From Lutraria lutraria (Eukaryota; Mollusca; Bivalvia; Venerida; Mactridae): a stretch of DNA of 64,000 nucleotides. Positions 12,256-24,849 of this stretch are shown piece by piece. The notes beneath the pieces are model-generated. The model saw nothing but the letters and a program-made list of their open reading frames with translations. It made no database searches and was not told where the DNA came from. Where the stretch lies: the NCBI GenBank assembly GCA_964023205.1, contig OZ026835.1, forward strand, positions 10,188,414 to 10,252,413. Reading direction: 5' to 3'. Position numbers and translations under genes: made by a program. Numbering within the stretch: position 1 is the stretch's first letter; the number at the start of each line of letters is the position of its first letter.

Positions 12256-15200
12256 ATGCAGCGGGTTGCGTATGTATATTTTTCTTTTAATGTCTTGATA
12301 ATATTTCATTTCTTTGAGTAAAACTTTGACTTGGCGAAACGTTTCAATATTTTGTGAGGTTCAGATAATTTCCATTCTGTCATCCATTTTCGCGATCTGA
12401 AAAATTGCTTCATAAATAAATGTATGAATTTCTCATCCAGTCATGGATGGTACAGATTTGATTGAATTTGTTTATCTTTTATATATTTTCTACTTTAATA
12501 TATTTTAATACACATGGCCAAGGTTTTTCTATAACAGAGACGTATGTATTAGTTTAAAGGCCCCTTCCCATTAAAAATTTAAAATCATGCAGTTTTCCCA
12601 AACATTCAAACTTACACCAGATTTTTATTTCCCAAATCAGGAATTTTAGCAATATTTTTTTCCATATTCAGCAGACTAAGGCCTCTTCCCAATGAAGAGA
12701 GAAAAGCCCTGATGACAGTGATTTTTTCGCTATGTTTCAGTTTACTGCCATATGATATTGATTATTATATAAATATGATTTAATATCACATCCCACATAG
12801 GTTGATAGAATGTAATGTTCACCCGAGACAAGTAATGTCAACCGAGGCGTTAATGGGGTGTGATATTTATTTTATTATACAGAACAAAACAATAATTAAG
12901 AAAGAAAAGAATGTAACATTTACAACCATGGTCCATGCTAACAATTATACGGTTCTTTTCATAGTCATACTGGTTGAGTCAAAACACTAAGTCTTCTTCA
13001 GAGATTGAAATGAAGCATAGTTATTTTTGCTGTCAAATTATTTTCTGCTAAACGGGATGTCAAATAATGAGTGGACTTTGATAATCGCCCATAAAAGCAT
13101 CTAGGATATAGAACAGATTGACTAAAACACGACACCCGCTAATATAGCGTCAGCGCGTGAGGGCAGTTTTGTTGTGGCAAGAGGGCCAAAATGTAATGTC
13201 ACAGGGTAACATTACAGATTGTCACCCTCTGACGTTACATAAGTCTACATAGTAAATAAGTCACATGAGGTATGATAATATGAATTGGCTGGGATATTCA
13301 CCAGCCCGATTAGCTCAGTTGGTAGAGCATCTGACTTGCAAGCAAGAGGTTGCGGGTTGGAGCCCCGCATCGGGTTCATTATTTTCCTCCTATTACAATT
13401 CAATACCTCTCACCCGTTGAAGGTATATTTTAGGTCATGTTAAAACTGAAACTTGAAAGGTCATGTTGATTGATTTTATTGTAATTCATTGCACTGTACA
13501 CAAGTTTTACAGAAATTTGTATGTTAAATAGGAAAACAAACGCGACTCAGTTTGAGTCGTTTACCTGTTAGCTTTTGAAGATAAGTGGCTTTGACTATGA
13601 ACTGCAATGTAATAATTTATACATCATTGTCAAATACCTTCGACTAGGGTAGTGAGAAAATTTGGGTAAAAATCACTGCTTGATATTTCGGAATGCATCC
13701 ACTCCAGTTAGGTGACAACAATCTGATCAAAGAGGAACATGCTAGAACTCTCTTGATACATGACATAAATTATGATTGTTTGATGACACTAAAATAGCCA
13801 TATTTTACAGGATCCTTTAATCAGAGTTCTCACAAATGTTATATGTTTTGTTCAGTAGGTTTTTACATTTTCAACAATATTTTAGTTTAGTATGGTGACC
13901 AGTTTACCTAACCAGTCTCCAAGACAGTATTCTAATCAGTACCGGTACTTACTGTACACCTTTCAGGGTTTTTTCTCGGTATTTTGGGAATATGACCCAT
14001 ACCCTTGGGATTGGGAATTTTCGCGGTGTTTTAATCAAAATTGGGAAAAAACATAACTACAATTTTTGCAATGTTCAACTTATTCTACTTATTTACACAT
14101 AAAACAGTAGCAGAATAAGGTATTTACTACCAATAGTGATGTTAATGAACTTATAAAATTTAAAAAAAATAATAAAAAAAATTTTTTGGGGGGGGGGATT
14201 GGGAATTTTTGTCTGTGAATTGGGAAAAAAAGATACTATTTTCCATTGGGAATATGACCGAATTTCGGCTATAAAATCACCCCAAAAAAATCCCTGCCTT
14301 TCCATGAGCTAGTCACTTCTCAAATTTACATAGGTAACGACCTGCCACGACCAGCATTTGAAACTGTATCCACAGCTTCTGTACAATGACTGTGACTAAA
14401 AATGTCTTACATTGTGGACAATTTAATACCATTTTAAAATATAAATAATTCATAATGGAATAAGCATTTTTTAATTGGCACTCTTGTGCTGGTTAAAGGA
14501 CAGACCTTAGAATGTGCAAGTAAATCTGGATAAGTTATTTTTAATTGTTGCATCTTTATCTCCCTGCATTACATAATTTTGTAGATGGATGCAAATGAAT
14601 GTTGAATCTGATTTAATGCACCTAAATCATTGCATCTTCTTGTTTATTATATACTTGTGTTGCAATGTCTTGTATTTATTTACAGAAAACCTAAGACCCA
14701 GAGGGGAAAGAGATTTCTACTGGGTCGCGAGGCAAAAATCTTTGAAAATACGAAAAAGGCAATGTTTGTCAAAGGAGGCAACACAAGCTTGACTGTGACC
14801 CAGCTTCTAAAGGAACTGGTAATGAAACATTATTGTCATGACAATACAAACAGGAGACTTTATTACTTACCGTCTTTTATTAACTTAACTTACTGTGATT
14901 AACTGTTGAAGTCTGTTGGTATTATAAATATAAAGTCATCCCATCCTATTTGTTTTGTAAAATCATTAATGTAATTATCAAGTTTAAAATTCATTTGTAT
15001 TTTGAAAACAATTCAGAAGTATTATAAATTTCTACTACATCAGATGTTTTACTATATGTGAAAAGAAATATCTTCCTGTATTTTCAATAGCCATACTTTC
15101 TTCCAATAGTAATGACTTGAAATTTAAGTTAACTTCTATTATTTTCAGTACCAATTGAAGAAAGACAATTCAGTTATGTATAAAAGGTAATATCATTGTA

Positions 15201-18200
15201 CAATTTAGATATTTTTAAAATTTCAAGATTCTTAAAGTATCATAATTATAATATAGCAGAAAATTGTTTTTGCTTTTTAACTGACTTTTTTTTTTGCTAA
15301 AATAGCTGTCTGGACTGTTTTTTCCCATCATGATTTGATAGATTTACTAAGTATCTTTTTTATTTATCTTTCAGAAAGAATATAATGAGACCATTTGAAG
15401 ATGAGACACAATTGGTAATTAATTAGTCTACTTATTTTATTTCAATGTACTTACATAATTCTGTACAAAAATAGAGGGCATGCAAAAACGGAGTCTTTAA
15501 AACAGGATGTTCACAGATGTCAAAACTTCAATGAAGGTCAAAAATGGCCCTAAGCAGATAATTAATGATTTGAAGAGTCAACAAAATTTCTTCTATTTAA
15601 TAAAAAAATGACCATTTGGAACAAACTTTCAAAAGTCAGACGCTTTATTTTGCTGATTTCAAGAGTCAAAAATGCCATTTTAAGGGTCAAATGAAAGCCC
15701 TCTAATGTAAGGTATTGAGTGAACTCCGACATAATTTATGCTTCATACTTGACAAGTTAGTGTTAAAACAACATGTTTGTTTACAGGAATTCTTCTCACA
15801 AAGATGTGATGCTTCGTTGTTCATGTTTGGAAGTCACTCAAAGAAAAGGCCCAATAACATAGTAATAGGTGAGTTTAATTTAATTGTTGCATAAACACAT
15901 TGTTAAATGAACTTACAACTATGGATATTATACTATATAATAAGGTACATTGTTTATCATGTTGAACCTTGCTTGTTTCTCTTTATCACAATGATTTAAT
16001 GTCAAAAGAATATACAGTATCTTTTCATTGTATTCAGTGTCATATTAGATGTCACTGATTTATAATTACAGTCATTTATTTTGTCTCATGATTCATTTAC
16101 TACATAATAATGAACTTAACAGCAATTAATGCTGCTTTATCAGCCAGTTCTAAACAATTATATATTTTAGAAATTAAAAACATAACCTGAATGTTTTTTA
16201 TCATATCAAGACTTATAGCTTTTGGGGATTTGTTGTCAGTTGTCTCAAGATATCAGATTAAGAAAATTGCTATCTTAGCTAAGTTGTGTCAATGAAATGG
16301 CCCCTTGTAGGGTACCAGAAAATTTCTTTGTATGTGAGTAAGGTTAGGGTGAAATTCTTAATTATTTAACTTAGATATTGTTTACTACCATTATCGTTTC
16401 ATCCATTGACTCAATGTTGTTTGTGTGCTTGATTATTTCAGGACGAATGTTTGACCATCATATACTTGACATGATAGAGTTAGGGATAGAGGACTTTAAA
16501 TCCATGTATGATACTGAGGTAACAATTAGTATTTATATCATATTAAATATATAATATTTGTGAAAGATGTTAATGTGTTAAAAACATCTTGGATCAAGTG
16601 TATAGTTTGGTTTTCAATGAAGTACAGTCTAAACTGTGAACAAGGGCCACTATTGTGAAGGACAGAATGTGGCCTTTATTGCCACGTGGCTTTATTCAGG
16701 GGTAATATATTTCAAATGGTCAATGACAGTTTTTAAAAGAATGTCCTTCATTCACCAGGTGGTCTTTATTTGAAGGTGGCCACTATATATATATCACTGG
16801 TTTGACTGTATGATATTTTACCTGTTGTGAAGAAATCTCTGATAAATTACAGCTAAAATGGGAACACTTTAGCCAAGAGGTCCGAAAGTACTAGTCAGTA
16901 GTTGTATAGAGTTGTTTGAATGCATTTATCATAAATTTATATGTCATTTTAGGGTCCTAAATGTTCGGTTGGCACTAAACCATGTCTGATGTTTGCTGGT
17001 GAACAGTTTGCGGTGGAACCAGACTACATTAGACTCAAAAGCCTATTTGCAGGTAATGATGTTGATGATTTATTTTGTTGACAAATTGAGCTTATAATAA
17101 GTTAAAAAACGAATAATTCAAGTTTGCCCTTATTTTGCTTCATCATCAGATACCCACAGTTGCTGTGTCCACTCCACTATATACATCACCCTTGGGATTT
17201 TTCACTATCAATTTGCCGTTTTGATAGATAACCATTAAAGTATTCTGATTGGATGCAATACAATCTTGTAATTTGCTTGACAGCCAATCAGACCGCTTGT
17301 AGTAAAACTGTAAAGTGTGGCAACCTATATATCAAGAATATCCGAAATATAAGTTTTGATTGGTTGATGTATATTCTATTCTGTACTATCAAAACCAGGT
17401 CTGATTAAAACAGCAATTTGATAGTGAAAAATCCCACAGGTGATGTATATAGCAGAGTGGAGTCAGTAACCATTGGTATCTGAGGATGATTTTGCCTATG
17501 ATATAGAACAACTATAATACTTATTTGAAACTGAATTTTTGATTTTCTTTGTCGTTTCTATGTTCTCGGATTTTGTTTATACACTTATGTTTATTTCTAG
17601 ATTTTTTCCGTGGTGTTGTTGTTAATCAGATCAGACTACAAGGATTGGAACATGTAATAATGATAACTGCTGCTAATGGTAAAATACATGTGAGAAATTA
17701 CAAGTAAGTTTATGATCTATTGTAACGCTGTGTTAATGCTGTATTGAATGGTGATAAATTATTGACTTGATAAGATAATGTACTTCTTTTTCGAAATACT
17801 AAGTTGTTTCACATATTTGTGCATGAAACCAGTCTAACTTAGTTGATAGAGAAATAGGTTAAATGTTGTTAGAGGCAGGATTTCTGATGTTAATCTACTG
17901 ATGATACATACACAGTCATGTATCAGGTAGTTTATATTTGTTTCAAAAGAACTGATTATTCATTTGAAGATAATTTACTTTGTAAACTATTCTATTGAGA
18001 AATATTGGTCGTCTTTTGAGGGCAAACCATACAAACCATTATGTTATTTTTAGGTTTGAACATATCTCTGGAAGATTATTGGGTAATGACATTTGCATAG
18101 CTGAGAATTACCTGACTTGTGCTCGGCTTTTAAGTTTTATTGTTTCCATGGTACCTAGCTTATATTACCTGGTTATCTTTTGATTTCAACCTTTATTGAT

Positions 18201-19271
18201 GAAATTGTATTGAAAATTTACATTCATTTGTAGAATCTCATTAAAGAAATCGGGCAGCAAGACACCACGTGTAGAGCTTCAAGATATGGGGCCATCAGTA
18301 GATTTTGTATTACGTAGAACTAAGATTGCTTCTGATGATTTGTATAAAAGAAGTCTGAGACAGCCAAAGACTGCAACAGTAAGTATTGTTTCTCAATGTG
18401 TATTATTTTACTCCAAGTGACACAGATCTAAAAGGACAATGGGGGTGTGATTTTGTTTATTTTGTTTGTTTATATAGAGTTTTACACCCGTTTTCAACTC
18501 TTATGAAGTCCGTGACCTTAACCACTTGACCAACTTGGCGGGTCTGGGATTTTGTATTAAATATTTATATTGTTGAAAATTTCAGAAGGGTCTAATCAGG
18601 TGGAAAGGCTGGGCTAGCCACTTCTACTCAAATGCTCATTGGCCAAATGGCTGCAATTTATCTGTGACCAAAATTGTATATTTACTGGAGACTAGAAAAT
18701 TCCTGATTTCATGCCTACAGTAGTTTAAGCAATTCATAGTAGTACCATTCAAATGAACCTTGTTGTTTTCCATTTGTATTGTCTATCAGTCACATGTAGA
18801 CATTAATATCTATAGTCATATCTGTGTTGGCGACCACCTCTGAATGAAGGCTGCAGTCAAAAAAAGGCAAAACTGTGATTGGTTAATTAGATCAAAATTA
18901 TCACTAAATGAAGGCTACCTGTCAATAAAGGCTACCTGTCAATAAAGGCAGCATTTGATCTTTCCCAGTGATGGCATTTGTTCACAATTTTGACTGTATA
19001 TAAAATATATATATAATAAGACTAATATGCTTATATTCAAATAAAGATCTTAAGCTACTATTAACCACTCTTTCTTGTTTCGTTACAGATAAAGAAACGA
19101 AAGAATATATCAAGAGATGCTTTTGGCTCACAGCTTGGACGTATACATATGCAGAAACAAGATCTGGATGACTTACAGACGAGGAAAATGAAGGGACTTA
19201 AACGTATTAACAAAAACAGTAATGAGACTGAATCAAGTCCAAAAAAGTCGAAACAAACCAAGGAGGACTGA
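12256..19271 (+). CDS. RPF2: Ribosome production factor 2 homologue (Brix-domain 60S assembly factor), complete
   Basis: Ten exons in consistent phase: 12256-12269, 14686-14818, 15149-15186, 15375-15414, 15787-15868, 16442-16518, 16953-17052, 17601-17703, 18234-18378 and 19089-19271 (stop TGA 19269-19271). They encode 304 residues, against about 306 in human RPF2. The first coding exon is only 14 nt (Met-Gln-Arg-Val plus two bases) and has a GTATGT donor. It was chosen because it restores the family start MQRVAKPKTQR. Landmarks are AMFVKGGNTS (about residues 31-40), RPFEDETQLEFF (about 67-78), FGSHSKKRPNN, DFFRG at about 162, and HMQKQDLDDLQTRKMKG near the C-terminus, all typical of the Brix domain and RPF2 tail. 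RPF2 works with RRS1 to bring 5S rRNA/uL18/uL5 into the pre-60S particle in the nucleolus. The Lys-rich C-terminus fits nucleolar targeting. No clear poly(A) signal was fixed. Confidence 0.96.
13279..13400 (+). mobile_element. tRNA-Ala-like SINE, family 1, copy 3, in RPF2 intron 1
   Basis: The leader AATTGGCTGGGATATTCACC precedes a tRNA-like body from 13303 with a perfect A box (TAGCTCAGTTGG). The anticodon loop CTTGCAA would read TGC (Ala). The T arm is GCGGG/CCCGC, but the B box has G for C (GGTTGGAGCC). The anticodon stem (TCTGA against GCAAG) does not pair. The tail TTTTCCTCCTATTACA is shared with the other copies, so it is a SINE or pseudogene rather than a functional tRNA. Confidence 0.75.
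13974..14296 (+). mobile_element. CAGGG-ended small element with 5-bp target duplication, copy 1, in RPF2 intron 1
   Basis: Begins CAGGGTTTTTTCTCGGTATT and ends CCCCAAAAAAATCCCTG. CCTTT is duplicated at 13969-13973 and 14297-14301. The interior carries repeated TTGGGAAT words (GGGAATATGACC, TTGGGAATTTT). The 3' flank (AACGACCTGCCACGACCAGC) looks like a family-2 SINE relic. Confidence 0.75.
16623..16811 (+). mobile_element. TIR element, TACAGTCAAACC family, in RPF2 intron 6
   Basis: TACAGTCTAAACTGTGAACA at the left and CACTGGTTTGACTGTA at the right, with GTGGCCTTTATTGCCACGTG inside. Slightly diverged from the 3346 copy. Confidence 0.75.
18455..18546 (-). mobile_element. tRNA-like SINE remnant in RPF2 intron 9
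   Basis: The minus strand carries CCGCCAAGTTGGTCAAGTGG followed by TTAAGGTCACGGACTTCATA. This is an A-box-like head of the Ser/Leu type without a convincing B box. Confidence 0.4.
18825..19002 (-). mobile_element. TIR element, TACAGTCAAACC family, diverged copy in RPF2 intron 9
   Basis: Reverse orientation: TATACAGTCAAAATTGTGAA begins at about 19002. GCCTTTATTGACAGGTAGCC is internally duplicated (18915-18955). Confidence 0.6.
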
Positions 19272-20807
19272 GTTTGTTGGGAATTAAATTTTTTGTTAAT
19301 AACTTACGGATACATTTTGTGAAGATTGACCCATGGTTTATTCTGCAGTCATTAATCAAGACATACTAGTGCACTCTTAAATTACTTCCATGTAGAAATA
19401 CTAGCAGACTTCATTGTTGTGAACTTGAATTGAAAGGATAAATAATGTGACTATTACAATGACCGAGTGAAAAAATATTTAATGAATTGAAAAATGACAT
19501 TGTTTTATACAACTACTAATGTTTTATCATAGATTCATGAATGAGTTGATTTCTTATTTGTTTTTGTAGACAATGCTGCAGATTTTATTTTAGTGTCATA
19601 TGATGCAGGCTTAGGTTATACAGATGTTAATTATAGTAAATCGTATTGATAGAGCATGATGCACATTGTTTTCAAAATTCGATCAATTGAACAGCAACCA
19701 TGTTCGAGTGGTTAAGCCAGGTGTCTGCTTTCGGAGCGGAGAACTGATGCGGTTGGTTGGTTAGCCGCCAGCTTGTTAAATAATGGTAACCATTGGCCCA
19801 TCTCAGTCATGTGCCCGATGAAAAGAGAAGAATTCTGGAGGTACTGTGCGAACAAAATATTTGTGCCTCATAAGCCAACTTGGCTGGCCTTTCAAAAGGG
19901 GTGACACAATAGTAAACAACACCTTTACCTTCAAAAAAGTTATTAAACAAATCCTCTGATTTTTTATCACTAAAACAATTGGATAATTCAATGCTATTTA
20001 TGTCAGAACAAAAATATTTCATTTACATTACTAATTGGAATATTTGTTTTAATAGTTATAATAAGTCAATAGCCAACAAAATATAGTATATCAATCAAAT
20101 ATCTATCCCCAAATGAATAAATATATATCATTGTCACATAAATGAAGGCTGAATAGAAAACTTTTCAATACATGTTGAAAAAATGTACATATGAAATTGT
20201 TATATGTGATTCTGGCCTACGCACCCCACCCTTTTCTGCTGCTCAAATCGGTCCGAGGCGTTGAAATTCGGTCTGGACCGGCAAATTGTCGTTTTTTTTT
20301 GCGCCCTGCACCCCACCATACTTTCGGCGCCATAAAGAGATCTTGGGACTCTCTTGTTTCCTTAGTTGTTGTTCATTCCAAAAAGGTATAGATATTGAAC
20401 TGTATTGTGTGAAAGAATTACGGATGTACTATTAGTAAAATTTTCTTCCTATGTTTACCCATGTCCTTTATCAAGTAAATGAAAAGATGAAATACATGTA
20501 ATAAAAATATTACATCAAGATATTATTGTTGTTTCATGTTTTGTTCAGTAATTTGAAGCTTGGAGAAAAGAATATTTTAACTAAATCTACTCTTTTAGAC
20601 GATTTACTGTCTAAGAAAGGCTCATCAAGGATATTTGTAGTGATGGGCAAATTGGCTGAAGTTGCCATCGGATTAATCAGCATAATGAGACAACCGATGT
20701 AATTGACAATCATATATTCCTGAGGACTATGGGTTCAAACCTCACTGGGACTATTTTATGTTTTAGGTAACATTTGTATAAGGTTAATTAACGAAAATCA
20801 AATAGCT
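19272..20807. other. Intergenic DNA 3' of RPF2
   Basis: It contains the RPF2 3'UTR of unknown length and a tRNA-like head (AACCATGTTCGAGTGGTTAA near 19697). A GC-richer stretch at 20215-20345 (GCACCCCACC twice) looks like an old repeat. No gene seen. Confidence 0.4.
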
Positions 20808-20980
20808 TGACATCTGACAGACACATCTTTTCAAAATCGGATGTTAAACTTTTTAAAATTCGGGGTAGTCGGTATATACACATACTAGTTAATTCTGAGA
20901 AAATTTCAGATGCTGCCCCGCTTTAGTTTTTATCTTAATGAATTTTGTCAATTTATTAGATTTTGGTAATCGGCAAAAAT
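20808..20980 (+). repeat. Local duplicated segment, copy 1
   Basis: About 170 bp sharing words with 26130-26300 in the same order: AAACTTTTTAAAATT, TATACACACATA-like, GAGAAAATTTT-like, CTTTAGTTTTTAT and TTTTGGTAA.CGGC. Both lie shortly upstream of a dual stem-loop unit (A and D), which suggests larger duplicated blocks. Confidence 0.55.
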
Positions 20981-21303
20981 GTTTCATTTTTCTGCAACAA
21001 CATTATAGTAGTTCCAAACATCATATATACAATTTGAATAGACTAAAAATTCATGGTTACCCTCAGATTTATACACATTCTTACATTTATTGTGTCATCT
21101 GTTAGAGTTGTATGTCAATTTTCTGATTAGTGTCTGCATTTGATTTTAAGGTACTATTTGACATTGGGGTAGATGATCAAAAATGGGTGTACGCAGACAG
21201 TAAAAGTTCTCAAATTTTCTCAAGGAGATGAAGCGTATAGTACAATTCTAATTACATTGCTAAAATTCACCAGGTGTTTCTAATAAAAAAAGAATTTTAT
21301 TTC

Positions 21304-21606
21304 GGTAGAGTATTCAAATTCTACCAGAAAAAAAATCTTTGAAAATGTTATTCAAACACCTACTGCAGCACTGCAGATAGATGGACATAAGGTGTGACAA
21401 AAGTTGGTGTTCATTCAATGAAAATATAGATATACTAGTTTCTTATAATAATGTTATTCTAATGTAACAAAAAGTCCATTTTTTATTATACAATAATATT
21501 ATGAAATTCATCTAGATAAAGCTGATAACAAGTTAAAATTAAATATTTTCATAGATAGACACTTAATGTGTACTTAACCTAATTTTTCATTAAAGGGAGG
21601 TAATAC
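21304..21606 (+). other. Dual stem-loop unit, copy A (candidate structured RNA)
   Basis: Hairpin 1 at 21304-21325 pairs GGTAGA with TCTACC. Hairpin 2 at 21357-21384 has the invariant core CTGCAGCACTGCAG (21363-21376), which can fold as CTGC, loop AGCACT, GCAG, inside an outer stem CACCT/AGATG with one mismatch. The box TAAAGGGAGGTAATAC lies at 21591-21606. No ORF crosses it. Confidence 0.55.
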
Positions 21607-21790
21607 AGTGATTATTTTAGCATATTAATTTTTGTTCTTGTCAGCTATTTCCACTTAAGTATAAACTGAGTTTGTTGTAATAGTATTGGTTAACTCTCGT
21701 AATAACTACATATGTATATCTATATGCAATCTCTATATATATCCAGAATTGTTTCCGATACGCTCACATTAATGTAAGGATTTGAAAGGA

Positions 21791-21900
21791 ACAACTCTTT
21801 GGTAGAGATAAACTGGTTCCCGTTGACTTGTGTGTACAAAGCCTTGGTGCAGTGCATCATGGAACGAGAACCAGTTTATGCATATGTATTATTGAGTTGT
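21791..21900 (+). other. Long imperfect hairpin (microRNA-precursor-like) downstream of unit A
   Basis: The arm 21808-21824 (ATAAACTGGTTCCCGTT) pairs with 21863-21879 with one mismatch in 17. An outer 7-bp stem ACAACTC/GAGTTGT closes it (21791-21797 and 21894-21900). A diverged relative of the 3' arm (GGAACGGGAAGCAGTTTACA) lies downstream of unit C near 25199. Whether it is transcribed is unknown. Confidence 0.4.
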
Positions 21901-22950
21901 CTCTCTTAGATCGGATTATTATGCATGGTAATATTCTGGTTCGATATTAAATAATAGTACGTATACTAGCTAGAGCGAATCCTGTTTATTTCTTATTCCA
22001 TAGAACCGGATAGCATAAAACATTACATAAATCATAACGTTTGTGAAAAGGATAAATATCATGAAACTCTTCAAATGGATTCTTCAAATGGATAAAAGCT
22101 AACAAAAATCAAAGCACGTCTCTGCATATAATAACTGTTATATATATAGTCTCTGCATAAAAAATAGGTGTTGAATATCGATCATTGTTTATTTGATTAT
22201 ATATATACACTTTATTTCCACTCTAGAGTGATTTATACATGATTTTACAGCATTGTAGGACTAATGTATTTTATACATAAGACAAAAAGAAGAAAAAAAC
22301 ATTGTTATGAAATTAATTTAAGTAGATTAATTAATATATATACAAGACAAGAAAAACAGCTACAACAAGAAAATAGAAACATCGTTGAGTAATTAACGTA
22401 TGAATGAGAATGCTGTTTTAATGAATATCCTAGTAATAGAAATTAAATGAAAAAAAATATATATATGTAAGAACAATGGAAATCCTGCATGATTACTATA
22501 TATATAGTTTATCAGATAAATTTAAGTTACGTATTTTATCAATTTATTTTCATTATAGAATCAAGTGTATTGTATATTGCAAAGACAACAGCAACAGCGG
22601 AGGCTTAATTTGTTGCTATATTTGAAAACAGTTCACTAATTTAAATAAACCTCTTTTCGTTTGTTTTCTCTTTATTGTGACTCTCGATCCGGTGTCCATA
22701 TATTGGACATCATCTTTTTTCTCTTTTCGAGTAAAGAATCTCAATCCAATGCACTCTACTATCGTATTATGTTTTTATAATTTCCTAACAATGTCAACGA
22801 GCCTCAACTAAAATGTTAATTGTTAACCTCATTTATTTACGAAATGAGTGAATAAAAGTATTTTGACTTGACTTGATATAAATATATATATAAGAATGAC
22901 AATATATACCATTCTTTGAATTATCAACAAACAAATAAGAATTTCATTTC

Positions 22951-23267
22951 GGTAGAGTATAGTCTCTACCTGAAAAAATCTTGACAAAACATTTTAATTG
23001 ACACCTACTGCAGCACTGCAGAGAGGTGTTCATTAAAGGCGAAGTAGGCCAAATAATTAAATACAACGCACAGCCGTGCAATACATATTATATAAAAACT
23101 ACAGCTTCTTATAATTATGTTATTTTAATGTGACCAAAATTCCAGTATTCATTCTTATAATAATAGAATGCTTTTAAATATAGCTGATAACAAGTAAAAT
23201 TAAATATATTCAAAGATAGACAGTTTATGCGTACTTTAATGTATTTTTCATTGAAGGGAGGTAATAC
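22951..23267 (+). other. Dual stem-loop unit, copy B
   Basis: Hairpin 1 at 22951-22970 pairs GGTAGAG with CTCTACC (7 bp). Hairpin 2 at 23001-23029 has the invariant core at 23008-23021 and outer stem ACACCT/AGGTGT. The box TGAAGGGAGGTAATAC lies near 23252-23267. Downstream sequence CAAATGGATAAAAGCTAACA (23370) is shared with copy A's downstream region (22085). Confidence 0.55.
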
Positions 23268-24154
23268 AACGATTATTTTAAATAGCATATTACACATTTG
23301 TTTGTGTCAGCCGTTTCCATTTTAGTATCAAATGTGTTGTTTTTAAATAAGAAATGTCGTAAAATCCTCAAATGGATAAAAGCTAACAAAATATCAATCA
23401 ACAAAGTCATTTAACATACAAACAATTTAAAAACATACATTTATTATGCAACACGACCAAAAGATACGTCAGTTTACTTGCTAGCTTCAAATTAAGGGAC
23501 TCGGCCAAAAAATCTCCTTACAATATAATATTATGCGATTTTTTTTGTCAAAATTTATGTGCCGAATCCCAATTGGTTCGATAGTCTTTTAGATGGAAAT
23601 AATATGTGACCAGTTTAAAGACAAGGGGAAATACTTAAAATACCTATTATATATATATAATATTCAATTATATAAAAAAATATATCAATTAATGTACGTA
23701 CGTGCATTAATTTTGTACTGGGCTTTAATGCAGACATCAATGCAGCAAAATCTTAATTATCAATATGGCATGTTGCACAATTAGCTGATCAAAGCATTAA
23801 TTATAATTAACTATACCAAATTAAATTACTATAAGTATATACGTTTTCGAAAAAAAATTATGAATACTTAAAACATTCATGAATGCTAGTACTTTATCTA
23901 CATTAAAAGGTACATGTATTCATTTTTCAGTAAGAATTCATGACTACTTCCAACTCTAAGAGCATGGGAGTTGATATATCTCAATAATGACTTAATTGGT
24001 TTCGAGTTCATTCTTCCAGTCTTTTCCCTTTCGTTGGGGGGGGGGGGGAATTCTGTAGCAGTTCATATATGAACACCGTATACGGTAAAGTGATGAAATA
24101 CTCTGTCCTGTTGTAGTACCATTGTTACAGAGGCATAACCTCACATTCCAGAAA

Positions 24155-24320
24155 ATCCAAACCAGCTAGAATATCGAGCCCCTTGAATGACCAATATACA
24201 GTCCAGATTTATCCCCTATATATTGAGCACCTTTGGGACGAACTGGACAGTAGAATCAGGAGACGCCAGAACGCCCCAACAGGTCTGGTCCAGCTGAGCG
24301 GCATACTCTATTAGAAGATT
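24155..24320 (+). pseudogene. Tc1/mariner transposase C-terminal remnant
   Basis: The frame reading YIEHLWDELDSRIRRRQNAP matches the conserved NPIEHLWDELD..R block at the end of Tc1-like transposases. A stop follows soon after and the upstream catalytic region is not recognisable, so this is a small decayed fragment. No inverted repeats were found. Confidence 0.6.
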
Positions 24321-24410
24321 GGGACAACATCCCCATGGCAACAGTAATAGGCCGGTGTAGTGGAGGGTCTGTGGGGGGACCTTCACACGCCGGTAGCCTG
24401 TGCTACAATA

Positions 24411-24774
24411 TTAAAGTCCCATAAGCATGGATTCATCGGTCGTACGCGTAATAGTTTCTATTCGTCCTGTAACAGAGGAATCCGGTGTGTTTTCCTCACA
24501 TGCATAATTTATAGGAAGTAAAGATGTTTCTAAAACCACTGTCGTATTTTTTCAATATCGTTGAAAAAATATAGCTGTTTTCCCGCAGTCATTTTATGCA
24601 CACGGCATGAAGTGACGTCACGTGCTCAGCTTGCAAAAACAAAATTCACAGTGAAATTAGTGTTTTTAGAAGAAAAAGGGCTTGTTTCGTCGGTAATAAT
24701 TATCTTGGGATAATATCAGCAATTGTTTGTTTTTGGCATATATTTTTATGGCAAAATGCTAATGGGACTTTACG
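24411..24774 (+). mobile_element. TIR element, TTAAAGTCCCAT family, copy 1
   Basis: Left end TTAAAGTCCCATAAGC; right end GCTAATGGGACTTTA, an inverted pair of about 15 bp. It is about 360 bp and shares nearly its whole interior with 43971-44347 (ACAGAGGAATCCGGTGTGTT, ATGAAGTGACGTCACGTGCT, GAAGAAAAAGGGCTTGTTTC). No ORF. Confidence 0.82.
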
Positions 24775-24849
24775 ACATTAAAGTCTATTAAAACGTTCTA
24801 GCACTATAATTGTGAATTAGATGATTAATCAACTGTGATGATCAATTTT

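Noticed and set aside
13303..13376. Functional tRNA-Ala (TGC)
   Set aside because: The anticodon stem does not pair, the B box has a key C changed to G, and two diverged copies with the same flanks exist, so it is a SINE.
21357..21384. Iron-responsive element on the reverse strand
   Set aside because: The reverse complement contains CAGTGC, but the bulged C and five-pair spacing to the loop needed for an IRE are not present.
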